Under the pieces are notes generated by a model. That model was not told where the DNA came from and did not search any database. It saw only the letters and a program-made list of their open reading frames with translations. From Cellulophaga omnivescoria (lineage in GTDB: Bacteria; Bacteroidota; Bacteroidia; Flavobacteriales; Flavobacteriaceae), in the NCBI RefSeq assembly GCF_001999725.1, contig NZ_MDDP01000048.1, positions 124,001-188,000 on the forward strand: DNA of 64,000 bases, in the 5' to 3' direction. A program made the position numbers and the translations under genes. Below, one piece after another: positions 28,182-36,913 of this stretch; the stretch's first letter is position 1, and each line of letters begins with the position of its first letter.

Positions 28182-29320
28182 TGTTTATAAGATATACCTA
28201 CATAATTACGGTTGTTTTTTTAGCACTTTTATTTACCGATAAAAGTGCTAAAAGACACTTAGTACAATCTAATAACGAAATAAAGCACCATATAAAAGTT
28301 CATCATCCTGGTAAAGGGCAAAATAATATTGAAGATGCCGTACTTGTAGAAGTAAAAGGCAAAAACAACTTGCCAGTATCTTATTATATGGATGTAGAAT
28401 CTGTTATTTGTTATGAGAACTTGTGTAAAATTGTTCCTGTCCGTATTATTTGGAACACCATTGGCGAATATCAAAAATATGAATTAGCAAAAGGTGTAGC
28501 CTTAGAAAAGTATGAGGGAGAACCATATACAGAAGAGGATTATAGTAAAACGCAAAAAATACTTTTAGATGTTGACTCGCCTTTTAAGAGCATTAGAATT
28601 GATGAAATTTTAACCACTGTAAAATCTCATGATATTGTAGATGCTGTTGCTGGTGAAACTTTGTTAGAGTTAAATGAAGATGATACTGTAGATGGTGCAT
28701 CTTTAACATGTTATACGCTTTGGCACTGGGCGCACGGCGCAGTAGTAGAAAAAATAAAAGAGGTTACGGCTTCTAACTTTTCAAGCAAAAATTATATTGC
28801 TTATTTAAATAGTGATAATCTTCAAAAACAATTGTTTGCTATAACGTATGTAAATCTTCAAAAAAAATACGAAAAAGATGTAGTAGCCGCGGTAACGCAA
28901 AACACATTAAAAAATAACAATCTAGTACGTAATGCTATTCTCTACGCAGAAAACGGAAGTGAAGATACCTATTTATCTACCTTAAAAACGTTTATAACCA
29001 AAGGAAATACTAAACTTAAAATAGCTGCATTAAACTCTTTGTTAAACACTAATACTAGGTTAAATAGTAATTACGTAACAGATTTAAGTTTGGTAGTTAG
29101 TAAAAACATTACTTATCATGAAACAGCTTTGTTTTTACGTATACTACAACAAAACAAACAAGCAGTAACCAGTAATTTAATAAGTAACTTAATGCCTTTG
29201 TTACAAAAAGATATTGTAATCTCTAGAAATGTATATTGGTTTTTAAAAGGAGAGAACCTAACAACTTTACAACAAAAAGTACTTAATAATTTTGCTAAAA
29301 AACATAAAAACCAACTTTAA
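28181..29320 (+). CDS. Hypothetical exported protein with C-terminal helical repeats
   Basis: I do not recognise this 379-aa protein. It has an N-terminal hydrophobic segment ('YTYIITVVFLALLF'), then a mixed alpha/beta part with 'HHIKVHHPGKGQNNIEDAV' and 'DAVAGETLLELNEDDTVDGA'. The latter slightly recalls an FMN-binding-type 'D-A-x-x-G-A-T' loop, which I could not confirm. A helical HEAT-like C-terminal half follows ('LQKQLFAITYVNLQKKY', 'KLKIAALNSLLNTNTRL'). ATG 28181 overlaps the stop of the oxidoreductase by one base, and the CstA gene follows by 11 bp. It may be an accessory electron-transfer or assembly partner of the oxidoreductase; that is inference from context. Confidence 0.75.
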   Translation: MFIRYTYIITVVFLALLFTDKSAKRHLVQSNNEIKHHIKVHHPGKGQNNIEDAVLVEVKGKNNLPVSYYMDVESVICYENLCKIVPVRIIWNTIGEYQKYELAKGVALEKYEGEPYTEEDYSKTQKILLDVDSPFKSIRIDEILTTVKSHDIVDAVAGETLLELNEDDTVDGASLTCYTLWHWAHGAVVEKIKEVTASNFSSKNYIAYLNSDNLQKQLFAITYVNLQKKYEKDVVAAVTQNTLKNNNLVRNAILYAENGSEDTYLSTLKTFITKGNTKLKIAALNSLLNTNTRLNSNYVTDLSLVVSKNITYHETALFLRILQQNKQAVTSNLISNLMPLLQKDIVISRNVYWFLKGENLTTLQQKVLNNFAKKHKNQL

Positions 29321-29331
29321 ATAAAAAGAGT

Positions 29332-30753
29332 ATGATTTCTTTATTAATTTGTGTGGTAATCCTTGTTGTTGGTTATTTTGTTTATGGTACCTATGTAGAA
29401 AAGCAATTTGGTATAGATACAAACCGTAAAACGCCAGCTATAACCAAACAAGATGGTGTAGATTTTGTACCTCTTAAGTTGGGTAAAATATTTTTAATTC
29501 AGTTTTTAAACATAGCAGGTTTAGGTCCTATTTTTGGAGCAATATCTGGTGCGCTTTGGGGTCCAGTGGCTTTTTTATGGATTACTTTTGGGTGTATTTT
29601 TGGTGGCATTGTGCATGATTACTTTTCCGGAATGTTGTCTATACGTCATGGTGGGCAAAGTATACCAGAAATAGTAGGCAAATATTTGGGCAATGGTGTA
29701 AAGCATTTTATGAGAATTTTTGCCGTAGTATTATTGGTTTTAGTAGGTGTAGTATTTGTAAAAGGACCAGCTAGTATACTACAAGAGCTTACAGGAGTTA
29801 GTGCAGCTACAATGGTTATAGTTATATTTTTATATTACATTTTAGCCACTATGATTCCTATAGACAAGCTAATTGGTAAAATATATCCTTTATTTGGACT
29901 TTGTTTACTGCTAATGGCTTTTGGGTTGTTTGGCGCCTTACTTTTTCAAGACTATACCATACCAGAGTTTAGTATTAGCACTTTACGCAATTTGCATTCT
30001 AACCCCCATACTTTTCCAGTTTTTCCGTTGGTATTTGTTACCATTGCTTGTGGTGCTATATCTGGTTTTCATGCAACGCAATCGCCATTAATGGCACGCT
30101 GTATATCTAATGAGGCAGATGGCAAAAAGGTATTTGCTGGTGCAATGTTTACAGAGGGTATTATAGCATTAATTTGGGCAGCCGTTTCTATGTCTTTTTT
30201 TGGAGGTGTTAGTCAGCTTGGAGAGGCAATGGCACAAGATGGCCATAACGCAGCTTGGGTGGTAAATATAATTTGTAATACTATGCTAGGTAAATTAGGT
30301 GGAATTTTAGCTGTATTTGGCGTAGTTGCTGCACCAATAACATCTGGTGATACAGCCTTTAGAAGTGCACGTTTAACCATAGCAGATTCGTTTAACATAA
30401 ATCAGTCTAAATTATTAAAAAGACTTTTGGTAACTATTCCGCTTTTTGTAATAGCAATAATACTTACTAAAGTAGATTTTGCCATAATTTGGAGGTACTT
30501 TGGATGGTCTAATCAAGTAATGGCTACCATTGTTTTATGGGCATCGGCCGTGTATATGAAAAAACAAGGTAAAAAAACGTGGTTTATTATTTTTCCAGCA
30601 GCTTTTATGACCACAGTTGTAGTTACCTATATATTAGTTGCGCCAGAAGGTTTTAAGGTAAACTACACCATATCTTATAGTGTAGGTATATTGGTGTCAC
30701 TACTTGTAACTATTTGGTTTTTATATACTAAAAAGTTACTTAGAACAACATAA
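29332..30753 (+). CDS. CstA-family (carbon starvation) membrane transporter
   Basis: The 473-aa polytopic protein has at least 12 predicted membrane segments and the CstA hallmarks: 'VVGYFVYGTYVEKQFGID', 'LNIAGLGPIFGAISGALWGP', 'GGIVHDYFSGMLSIRHGG', 'GFHATQSPLMARCISNE' and 'APITSGDTAFRSARL'. CstA proteins import peptides or pyruvate. This short form, behind an oxidoreductase in a polysaccharide locus, may take up a small oxidised or keto-acid product. That is an inference; sequence alone gives only the family. Confidence 0.9.
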   Translation: MISLLICVVILVVGYFVYGTYVEKQFGIDTNRKTPAITKQDGVDFVPLKLGKIFLIQFLNIAGLGPIFGAISGALWGPVAFLWITFGCIFGGIVHDYFSGMLSIRHGGQSIPEIVGKYLGNGVKHFMRIFAVVLLVLVGVVFVKGPASILQELTGVSAATMVIVIFLYYILATMIPIDKLIGKIYPLFGLCLLLMAFGLFGALLFQDYTIPEFSISTLRNLHSNPHTFPVFPLVFVTIACGAISGFHATQSPLMARCISNEADGKKVFAGAMFTEGIIALIWAAVSMSFFGGVSQLGEAMAQDGHNAAWVVNIICNTMLGKLGGILAVFGVVAAPITSGDTAFRSARLTIADSFNINQSKLLKRLLVTIPLFVIAIILTKVDFAIIWRYFGWSNQVMATIVLWASAVYMKKQGKKTWFIIFPAAFMTTVVVTYILVAPEGFKVNYTISYSVGILVSLLVTIWFLYTKKLLRTT

Positions 30754-30954
30754 ATACTTATTGCTATAAATAAAATTTATGTATAGTGGTAACTAATTAA
30801 TTTTTAGGTGTTTGTACTTAAGTAGACATCGTATTTACCATTGGCTACAAAAAAAAGTACAAAGACAATATCTTCGACAATGCAAATAACATCTAAATAA
30901 CAATTGTTGTTTACAGATGTGTGATTTTTTAAACAGCTAAAACTTTAAAAAAAA

Positions 30955-33600
30955 ATGAAAAACCAATTTACATATATGCTAGTATTTATTGTAATGCTAG
31001 GCACTGCACACGCACAAAACTTTACAACAGAGGGCAATGGCATACGTAATGCTATTGTTGCCAATAATAATAAAGACCAAATACTATATGTGTCTGAGTT
31101 AGATGGTGCTTTGGCTGCATACACACTTTCTGGAGAAAAAATATGGAGTAAACCAGCAATTAACCCAGCTGTAGTATTTAATATAGTTGCAGCAGATATT
31201 ACAAATAATGGTAAAGATGAACTTATTGCAGCAAGTGCTAATGGTACTATTTATTGTTATACCAGTACTGGTAAACAATTGTGGAGCTATACACCTAAAC
31301 ATAAAGTGCGTTTTAGTGAAGTAGCTGTAGTAAATAACGGCAAGCCACAAATATTTGCAGGAGGTAACGACTATAATTTGTATGAGTTAAATGCAAAAGG
31401 AGACTTGGTGTCTACTACCAAGATAGATGGTGTAGTACGTAAATTAATGACTGGTAATTTTATAGAAAAAGACAAGCAAAGCCTTTTTGTAATGACCTAT
31501 GTTCATGATAAATTTAGATGGGATTTTTTAGGATTTATAAACCCAGTAACCAAGCAAGTTATAAAACGCTTAGAGTATAAAGACAATAAACTTAAACAGT
31601 TTGGTAAAACTATGATTACAGATTTTGCTGTGGCAGATATTAATAATGATGGTTTACATGATATTTTGTTTTTTGCAGATTTATCCTTTAAATCTTTTTT
31701 TATAGCCCTGGATAGTAATTTTAACACATTAGCAACATTTAATGGTAGTTCTAAAGATGCTCAGAGGTATGCACATAGTAAAGGAGCGTATTTGCCAAAA
31801 AGTAAACAAATTATGTTTCAGCACGGTAGTATAATTTATGTGTTAGATACCAAGGGTAATCTTGTAGCAAAAGAAGGCAAAAGATTTACTGCAAAAGTGT
31901 ATAGTGATATTACCTATATACCCAGCAAAAATAGCTTATTTGCTGCGGGCGAAGTAGATGGTGGCAATGCAGTTTATGTTTATAATTTAGACCATAAAAA
32001 TTGGTGGAGCACAAAACAGCCAAAACAGGGCAGAATGTTAGAGGTAGAAAATAACCTAGCAAAACTATACCAACAAACGTTAGACTTTAAATTACCAGAA
32101 TACCAGCAAAAATCTGACGAGGATTGGGTAATGATTACCTCTAAAAAAATTAATGAAGATGTAAAAAAGCTAACTGCAAATAATGTAAAATTTGTAATAC
32201 AGAAATCGCCAAAAGAAAGTACAGAGCGCTCTACAATGGTTAAAGCTATGGGTAAAATAGCCCTTAAAAAAGACAAACGTGGTAAATACCAAGACTCTAG
32301 AGAAGACATTGTGCAAATGGCAAAAGATTTTGAGGCTAAAGGGCAACCATTTACGTTTTGGGCAGGCCACGGTAACGATCCTTTTTACATACAAATAGAA
32401 ACACTAGAAAAAATATTAGAAGTTGCACCAACCACATGTTATGGTTTTGTATATGCAGAAATGGCTAATGTAGAAGATGCTAGAGTACAGTATTTTGTAA
32501 AAGAATATATGCCTAGATTGGCAAAAGCAATCAGAAAAAATAATAGAGCCAAATTGTATTTTAGGTACAAAAATATGTTTTGGGCAGCAACATCTCATTT
32601 GCCATTATGGAAAGAAATGTTTTTCTCTAATAAATACAACGATATTTTAGTGCCAGCCTCCGAGGATACCAGTAACAGAACTCAAGACCTTAATTTAGTC
32701 GGCCGCGTAGGTATGCAGTCTAGCGGATATGTAAACGATTTTGCTATGCGTTTAATAGATGATAACCCAACAAGTTGGCGACCACTTTCGCCAGGTGGTC
32801 AGCGTTCTATTTCTCCTTATTTAAGGCAAGGTACTTTAATGGCAGCTTATGGCGCAAGGTACGGTATAGTGTCAAACAACTCATTTACAGAAGAACCAGG
32901 TTTAAACATTTTATTTGCGTTAATGAAATCTGGTGTGTTACCCGTAGTAAAACCAGAAAATATAACCTCTATAGGTTCATGGCATTTAATACAAAACGTA
33001 GACGAAAAACTAATACACACCGTAGATACACACCATAATTTAAAACAATACAGCACAACAGATGATGATGCCGTATTTTCATATGCGCAAATGCATTGGG
33101 CAGGAGTAGACCTACCAGAACACGATTTTTCTAGCGTTGCCCTAGGCGTAAAATACAGATGGTTAAACTATATGCCAATTATGCCATACGGTATGGTAGC
33201 AGTAGCACCAGTAGAAGCCAAAACTACAATAGAAAAACTAAGCAAACCTTATTTTGTATCTACAGCCAAAGTAGGTATTAAAGATGGCGTTAAAGTACCC
33301 GCAAAAGAGTTTGGTGCAGTTATAAAAGCAACAGTAGCAAAAGGTGCAAAGCAGTTACCAATTGTAGTCTCGGGTGCATCATGGAGTGCTATAAAATTAG
33401 ATGACAACCACACACGTTTAATTTTAATAGACCCAAATTACATAAACCCACAAAACACAAAAGTTACCGTAACATTTGCGTACAAAACGCCCAAACAAAT
33501 AGTAGATATTTTATCTAAAGAAGAGCTAACGGCAACCAACAATAAAATAGAAATAACAGTACCAGCAGGTGCTATGCGTTTTATAGACGTAGCGTATTAA
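30955..33600 (+). CDS. Second large secreted propeller + C-terminal domain protein, candidate GH150-like
   Basis: The 881-aa protein is a divergent paralog of the one at 12859. It has the same order: signal peptide ('TYMLVFIVMLGTAHAQ'), propeller ('DELIAASANGTIYCYTSTGK', 'FADLSFKSFFIALDSNF'), linker, then 'FWAGHGNDPFYI' (~residue 468), 'YAEMANVEDARV', 'YRYKNMFWAATSHLPLW'-like text, 'LVGRVGMQSSGYVNDFA' and a closing beta domain ('KQIVDILSKEELTATNNKIE'). The C-terminal end matches the paralog's 'TKILDILTKETFAVNNATTT'. Conserved WAGHGNDP, a Glu in (P/A)EM and LxGRxGxxxSG suggest a shared active site. It sits alone behind a 200-bp gap, in which I see no clear site, and is closed by a terminator. 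Confidence 0.6.
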   Translation: MKNQFTYMLVFIVMLGTAHAQNFTTEGNGIRNAIVANNNKDQILYVSELDGALAAYTLSGEKIWSKPAINPAVVFNIVAADITNNGKDELIAASANGTIYCYTSTGKQLWSYTPKHKVRFSEVAVVNNGKPQIFAGGNDYNLYELNAKGDLVSTTKIDGVVRKLMTGNFIEKDKQSLFVMTYVHDKFRWDFLGFINPVTKQVIKRLEYKDNKLKQFGKTMITDFAVADINNDGLHDILFFADLSFKSFFIALDSNFNTLATFNGSSKDAQRYAHSKGAYLPKSKQIMFQHGSIIYVLDTKGNLVAKEGKRFTAKVYSDITYIPSKNSLFAAGEVDGGNAVYVYNLDHKNWWSTKQPKQGRMLEVENNLAKLYQQTLDFKLPEYQQKSDEDWVMITSKKINEDVKKLTANNVKFVIQKSPKESTERSTMVKAMGKIALKKDKRGKYQDSREDIVQMAKDFEAKGQPFTFWAGHGNDPFYIQIETLEKILEVAPTTCYGFVYAEMANVEDARVQYFVKEYMPRLAKAIRKNNRAKLYFRYKNMFWAATSHLPLWKEMFFSNKYNDILVPASEDTSNRTQDLNLVGRVGMQSSGYVNDFAMRLIDDNPTSWRPLSPGGQRSISPYLRQGTLMAAYGARYGIVSNNSFTEEPGLNILFALMKSGVLPVVKPENITSIGSWHLIQNVDEKLIHTVDTHHNLKQYSTTDDDAVFSYAQMHWAGVDLPEHDFSSVALGVKYRWLNYMPIMPYGMVAVAPVEAKTTIEKLSKPYFVSTAKVGIKDGVKVPAKEFGAVIKATVAKGAKQLPIVVSGASWSAIKLDDNHTRLILIDPNYINPQNTKVTVTFAYKTPKQIVDILSKEELTATNNKIEITVPAGAMRFIDVAY

Positions 33601-33622
33601 GTGCCTAACATTTATTTATGTT

Positions 33623-33673
33623 CTCCTTTTATACTAGTACCTACAAACTAGTGTAAAAGGAGATTCTTTTTTA
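33623..33673 (+). terminator. Terminator closing the polysaccharide locus
   Basis: CTCCTTTTA (33623-33631) pairs with TAAAAGGAG (33654-33662), extended by ACTAGT/ACTAGT pairing, followed by TTTTTT. The loop side contains ACTAGTACCTAC, identical to 12 bases of the GntR operator candidate at 4378. Confidence 0.75.
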
Positions 33674-33806
33674 AAACCGTGTACCGTAAACTATAACCCA
33701 ATTACTACCATTTATAAATTATTTTTATACAATTACACATATCTGTAATTGCACAACAAAAAATGTTTTTATATTGTAAGAAAATTAAGCGCTAAAAATT
33801 GAAATG

Positions 33807-33857
33807 TGCGTTTATTACACCAATATGGGTGAATAAACGCAATGAATTGCGTTTATT
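33807..33857 (+). repeat. Three-armed hairpin repeat at the head of the cassette array
   Basis: TGCGTTTATT (33807-33816), its complement AATAAACGCA (33832-33841) and a second copy ATTGCGTTTATT (33846-33857) can form two mutually exclusive stem-loops. The last copy runs into ATAGTTGGCAAC, the first cassette boundary. It may be a degraded attC right half or an attI-like/leader structure. Confidence 0.5.
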
Positions 33858-33880
33858 TATAGTTGGCAACAAGCTGAAAA

Positions 33881-35431
33881 ATGAAACACAGATTAACCAT
33901 TCTACTTCTGATTTTAACTTTTATATCTTGTAAGAACACGAGTGAAAAGAAAACGGAGGAAATATTAAAAGATAAACCAAAACAAATTGTTTTAATTTCA
34001 AAATACGCACCAGAATCATATAAACACTATTTAAAGCAGGATAGTATAGGACAGCAATCGAATGAAAAAACTGGTCCTTATTCACCTATCGAAAGTCCGA
34101 CTTTTGCTTATTATGATTCACAAAACAATATCAGTATTTGGAAACCTAAAGTGAACGAAATAGACACTTTAACAATACCGTATTATAGAGATTATTTGGA
34201 AATAAGTACTCGTAATACTTACTCTTCCATACCTAATACTTATCTCATAAAAAATGGAGACACAATTATTATTAAGTATGAAAATAAATTACCAATCGCT
34301 AAAATTACGAATCGTCAGGTTAATGATATTGAACTAAACTATAATAATTATAGATTAAAAGAATTATTTGACAACAAATACCCAAGTCATCACAAAATAT
34401 TTCTTGGTTTCTTATTAAGTAAAGAGAAATCAATGGAAGAAACTACAATTGATTTTTACCAACAAGCAGTTAAAGATGGAGAAAGAGAAACTGTATTTTT
34501 AGATTCATTACAAAAAGAAAAACTGATTTCAGAAGACAATTATTCTTACCGCAAAGAAATTTTAACTGGTTTATTAGAAAAACACAAAAACCTCAAAACA
34601 ATAAAAGAATGGCTAGAAAAAAACAAATCTTTTTCAAATAAAGAAAATATCGAAACTATTTATGGTTTAGATTTATCAAAGACAGACTCTTTAATGAATT
34701 TTTCATATTTCAGAGATTACTTAAACAATATTTCCAAATATAATCTTTCTTTTATTCAAGAGAACAATATGAACTCTGGAGCATTTTATATAGATTCAAG
34801 AGTTCGATTTGATTCTATTTTAAATGACAAAAGGTTTAACCAAACTGCTAAAAATTTTCTCTTACCTATAACTTATAATGGAATTGGTCAAAATTTTAGA
34901 GTTAAAGACAAAGAAGAATATTTCAACAAATTAATTAAAAACACTACCAATCAAAGAAAAATAAAAGAAATTCAAGAAAAATACAACTTGGATTTTAGTA
35001 AGTCTGACAAATTGATTTTGACTACAATTAAAAATGATACAATCACTTTTTCTGAAATTATAAATAATAATAAAGGAAAATGGCTTTACATTGATTTTTG
35101 GGCAAGTTGGTGCAAGCCTTGTAGAGAAACAATGCCAAAATCTGTAATACTTAAAAAAGAATTTGAAAAAGAAAATATTGAGTTTATCTATTTGAGCTTG
35201 AACGACAAAAAAGAAAATTGGAAATTAGCAATGGAATCGGATGGAATCTCAAAAAGTCAGAATTACTTTATCGAAAATGGTAATGTTTCTAAAGTAATTG
35301 AAGATTTAGGAATAAAAACAATTCCTCACTTTTTGATTTATAATCCAAATGGAGAATTAATCAACGGATTTGCAAATCGACCAGGAGAAGGTGCGAAAAA
35401 ACAATTGAAGAAATTTCTAACTGAAAAATAA
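33881..35431 (+). CDS. Thioredoxin-like (TlpA-type) lipoprotein, cassette 1
   Basis: The 516-aa lipoprotein (lipobox 'ILTFISC') has a long helical N-terminal region of unknown function. A C-terminal thioredoxin-fold domain starts around residue 385 with 'WLYIDFWASWCKPCRETMP', so the redox-active WCxPC motif is intact. 'IKTIPHFLIYNPNGELI' contains the cis-Pro. TlpA/ResA proteins reduce disulfides outside the membrane. The gene begins 19 bp after the cassette boundary and its stop lies 2 bp before the cassette's terminal repeat, the tight packing expected in a cassette. Asp/Glu/Lys-rich codons with more C than neighbouring genes hint at a foreign origin. Confidence 0.88.
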   Translation: MKHRLTILLLILTFISCKNTSEKKTEEILKDKPKQIVLISKYAPESYKHYLKQDSIGQQSNEKTGPYSPIESPTFAYYDSQNNISIWKPKVNEIDTLTIPYYRDYLEISTRNTYSSIPNTYLIKNGDTIIIKYENKLPIAKITNRQVNDIELNYNNYRLKELFDNKYPSHHKIFLGFLLSKEKSMEETTIDFYQQAVKDGERETVFLDSLQKEKLISEDNYSYRKEILTGLLEKHKNLKTIKEWLEKNKSFSNKENIETIYGLDLSKTDSLMNFSYFRDYLNNISKYNLSFIQENNMNSGAFYIDSRVRFDSILNDKRFNQTAKNFLLPITYNGIGQNFRVKDKEEYFNKLIKNTTNQRKIKEIQEKYNLDFSKSDKLILTTIKNDTITFSEIINNNKGKWLYIDFWASWCKPCRETMPKSVILKKEFEKENIEFIYLSLNDKKENWKLAMESDGISKSQNYFIENGNVSKVIEDLGIKTIPHFLIYNPNGELINGFANRPGEGAKKQLKKFLTEK

Positions 35432-35432
35432 A

Positions 35433-35574
35433 GCCTGTTGCCAACACCGTATATAATTTATTGCTAATTCTTGCCTACTTGCGAAAGTCCTCGCGGACTT
35501 TCTTTGTCCGTAATTATTTATTAAATTAGTTGCTTGAAACACGCAACAAACCATATACAACAACGTTGTACCTC
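35433..35574 (+). repeat. attC-like site 1
   Basis: Left end GCCTGTTGCCAAC-ACC-GTATATAATTTATTGC; right end GCAACAAACCATATAC-AACAAC-GTTGTACCTC. The GTATAT/ATATAC and TTGC/GCAA arms pair; a central hairpin AAAGTCC-TCGC-GGACTTT forms the variable stem. The left outer repeat matches the start of cassette 1 (12 of 13), the right one the end of cassette 2. Confidence 0.75.
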
Positions 35575-35589
35575 ATTAAAACCAAGATT

Positions 35590-36750
35590 TTGAAAAACAC
35601 ATTAACGATAATATTTCTTGCTCTTTCTATTTTAATTTATGCTCAAAAACCAAGAGCACGAGATTTAGGAATTCAATTTGAGGGAACTACAGGAAAATAT
35701 AATGCAATAACAGATGTTAAAGGTGTTTCAGTTGGACATTCTACCATTATTTCAGGAAACGGAAAGAATGAATTAGGAAAAGGACCAATCCGAACTGGAG
35801 TAACTGCTATATTTCCAAGTGGAAAAAAGAAGAAACCTTTGTATGCAAATTGGTATAGTCTAAATGGAAACGGAGAAATGACCGGAACAACTTGGATTAC
35901 AGAATCTGGTTTTTTAGAAACACCAATAATGCTGACTAATACATTTAGCGTCGGAACTGTTAGACAAGCAACTTTGAAATGGATGGTTGACACTTCTTGG
36001 AGTGATGAAGATTGGTGGTGGGCTTTTCCAGTTGTTGCTGAAACTTATGACGGATTTTTGAATGACATTTACGGATTTCAAGTACAAGAAAAAAATGTTT
36101 TAGAAGCAATTGAAAATACTACTACCGAAGAAGTTGAAGAAGGCAATGTAGGTGGCGGAACTGGAATGATGAGCTTTGGATTTAAAGGCGGTATTGGAAC
36201 TTCTTCTCGAGTTTTAAAATTTCCAGATACAACCTATACAGTTGGTGTGCTAGTTCAATCAAATTACGGAGACAAAAGAAGGTTTAGAGTTGATGGAGTG
36301 CCTGTTGGAAAAGAATTAAAAGACACCTTAAACCCTAAATACATAGCATCACCAAAATCAAGAAGACAAAATGGAGATGGTTCTATTATTGTTGTTGTTG
36401 CTACTGACGTACCATTACTTCCTTATCAATTAAAAAGAATTTCCCAACGAGTACCAATTGGAATTGGAAAATTAGGCGGAATTGGAGCAAATGGTTCAGG
36501 AGACATATTTATTGCTTTTTCGACTGCGAACCAAGAAGCGTATATTCGAGAAGGTAAAACTACAGTTCAAACAGTATCGAATGACTGGATGAATGATATT
36601 TTTGATGCCACAATTCAAGCTGTTGAAGAAGCAATTATAAATGCTATGGTAGCAGCTGAAACAATGGAAGGAATTAACGGAAATAAGGTTTATGCGTTAC
36701 CACACAATAAACTGATTGAGATAATGAAAAAATATAATCGAATAAAATAA
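35590..36750 (+). CDS. P1/S58 family peptidase (DmpA-like aminopeptidase), secreted, cassette 2
   Basis: The ~386-aa protein starts at TTG 35590, which gives a proper signal peptide ('KNTLTIIFLALSILIYAQ'); the upstream TTG at 35530 lies inside the attC-like site. The S58 fold is shown by 'ARDLGIQFEGTTGKYNAITD', 'GVSVGHSTI', 'RTGVTAIFPSG', and the processing region 'EEGNVGGGTGMMSFGFKGG', where the family autocleaves before a nucleophilic Ser/Thr. 'GDGSIIVVVATDVPL' and 'GANGSGDIFIAFSTANQ' close the active site. DmpA enzymes hydrolyse N-terminal D- or L-residues from small peptides. GGA-rich codon use differs from the flanking chromosome, fitting transfer as a cassette. Confidence 0.87.
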   Translation: MKNTLTIIFLALSILIYAQKPRARDLGIQFEGTTGKYNAITDVKGVSVGHSTIISGNGKNELGKGPIRTGVTAIFPSGKKKKPLYANWYSLNGNGEMTGTTWITESGFLETPIMLTNTFSVGTVRQATLKWMVDTSWSDEDWWWAFPVVAETYDGFLNDIYGFQVQEKNVLEAIENTTTEEVEEGNVGGGTGMMSFGFKGGIGTSSRVLKFPDTTYTVGVLVQSNYGDKRRFRVDGVPVGKELKDTLNPKYIASPKSRRQNGDGSIIVVVATDVPLLPYQLKRISQRVPIGIGKLGGIGANGSGDIFIAFSTANQEAYIREGKTTVQTVSNDWMNDIFDATIQAVEEAIINAMVAAETMEGINGNKVYALPHNKLIEIMKKYNRIK

Positions 36751-36751
36751 C

Positions 36752-36891
36752 GAGGTACAACAATATATAACCGCAATTACGGGGGATGCAACTACGTCCA
36801 AATCCACTCTGTAATTGCTAACGTCAGTGCTAAACCGAAAAACATTAACTTTAATCCCGTAACTGACGGTTATACGAGACCGTTAGCTTTA
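36752..36891 (+). repeat. attC-like site 2
   Basis: Left end GAGGTACAAC then TATATAACCGCAATTACGG; right end CCGTAACTGACGGTTATAC-GAGACC-GTTAGCTTTA. The two halves pair over about 20 positions. GAGGTACAAC is the exact inverted complement of the first ten bases of cassette 2 (35565-35574). Confidence 0.75.
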
Positions 36892-36913
36892 ATTACAAAA
36901 AGAGAAATAAATT

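Noticed and set aside
33623-33662. Hairpin at the end of the galactan locus as an attC-like site
   Set aside because: It has a perfect stem with a following T6 run and none of the GTT/AAC cores or spacer asymmetry of the sites further right, so it is an ordinary terminator.
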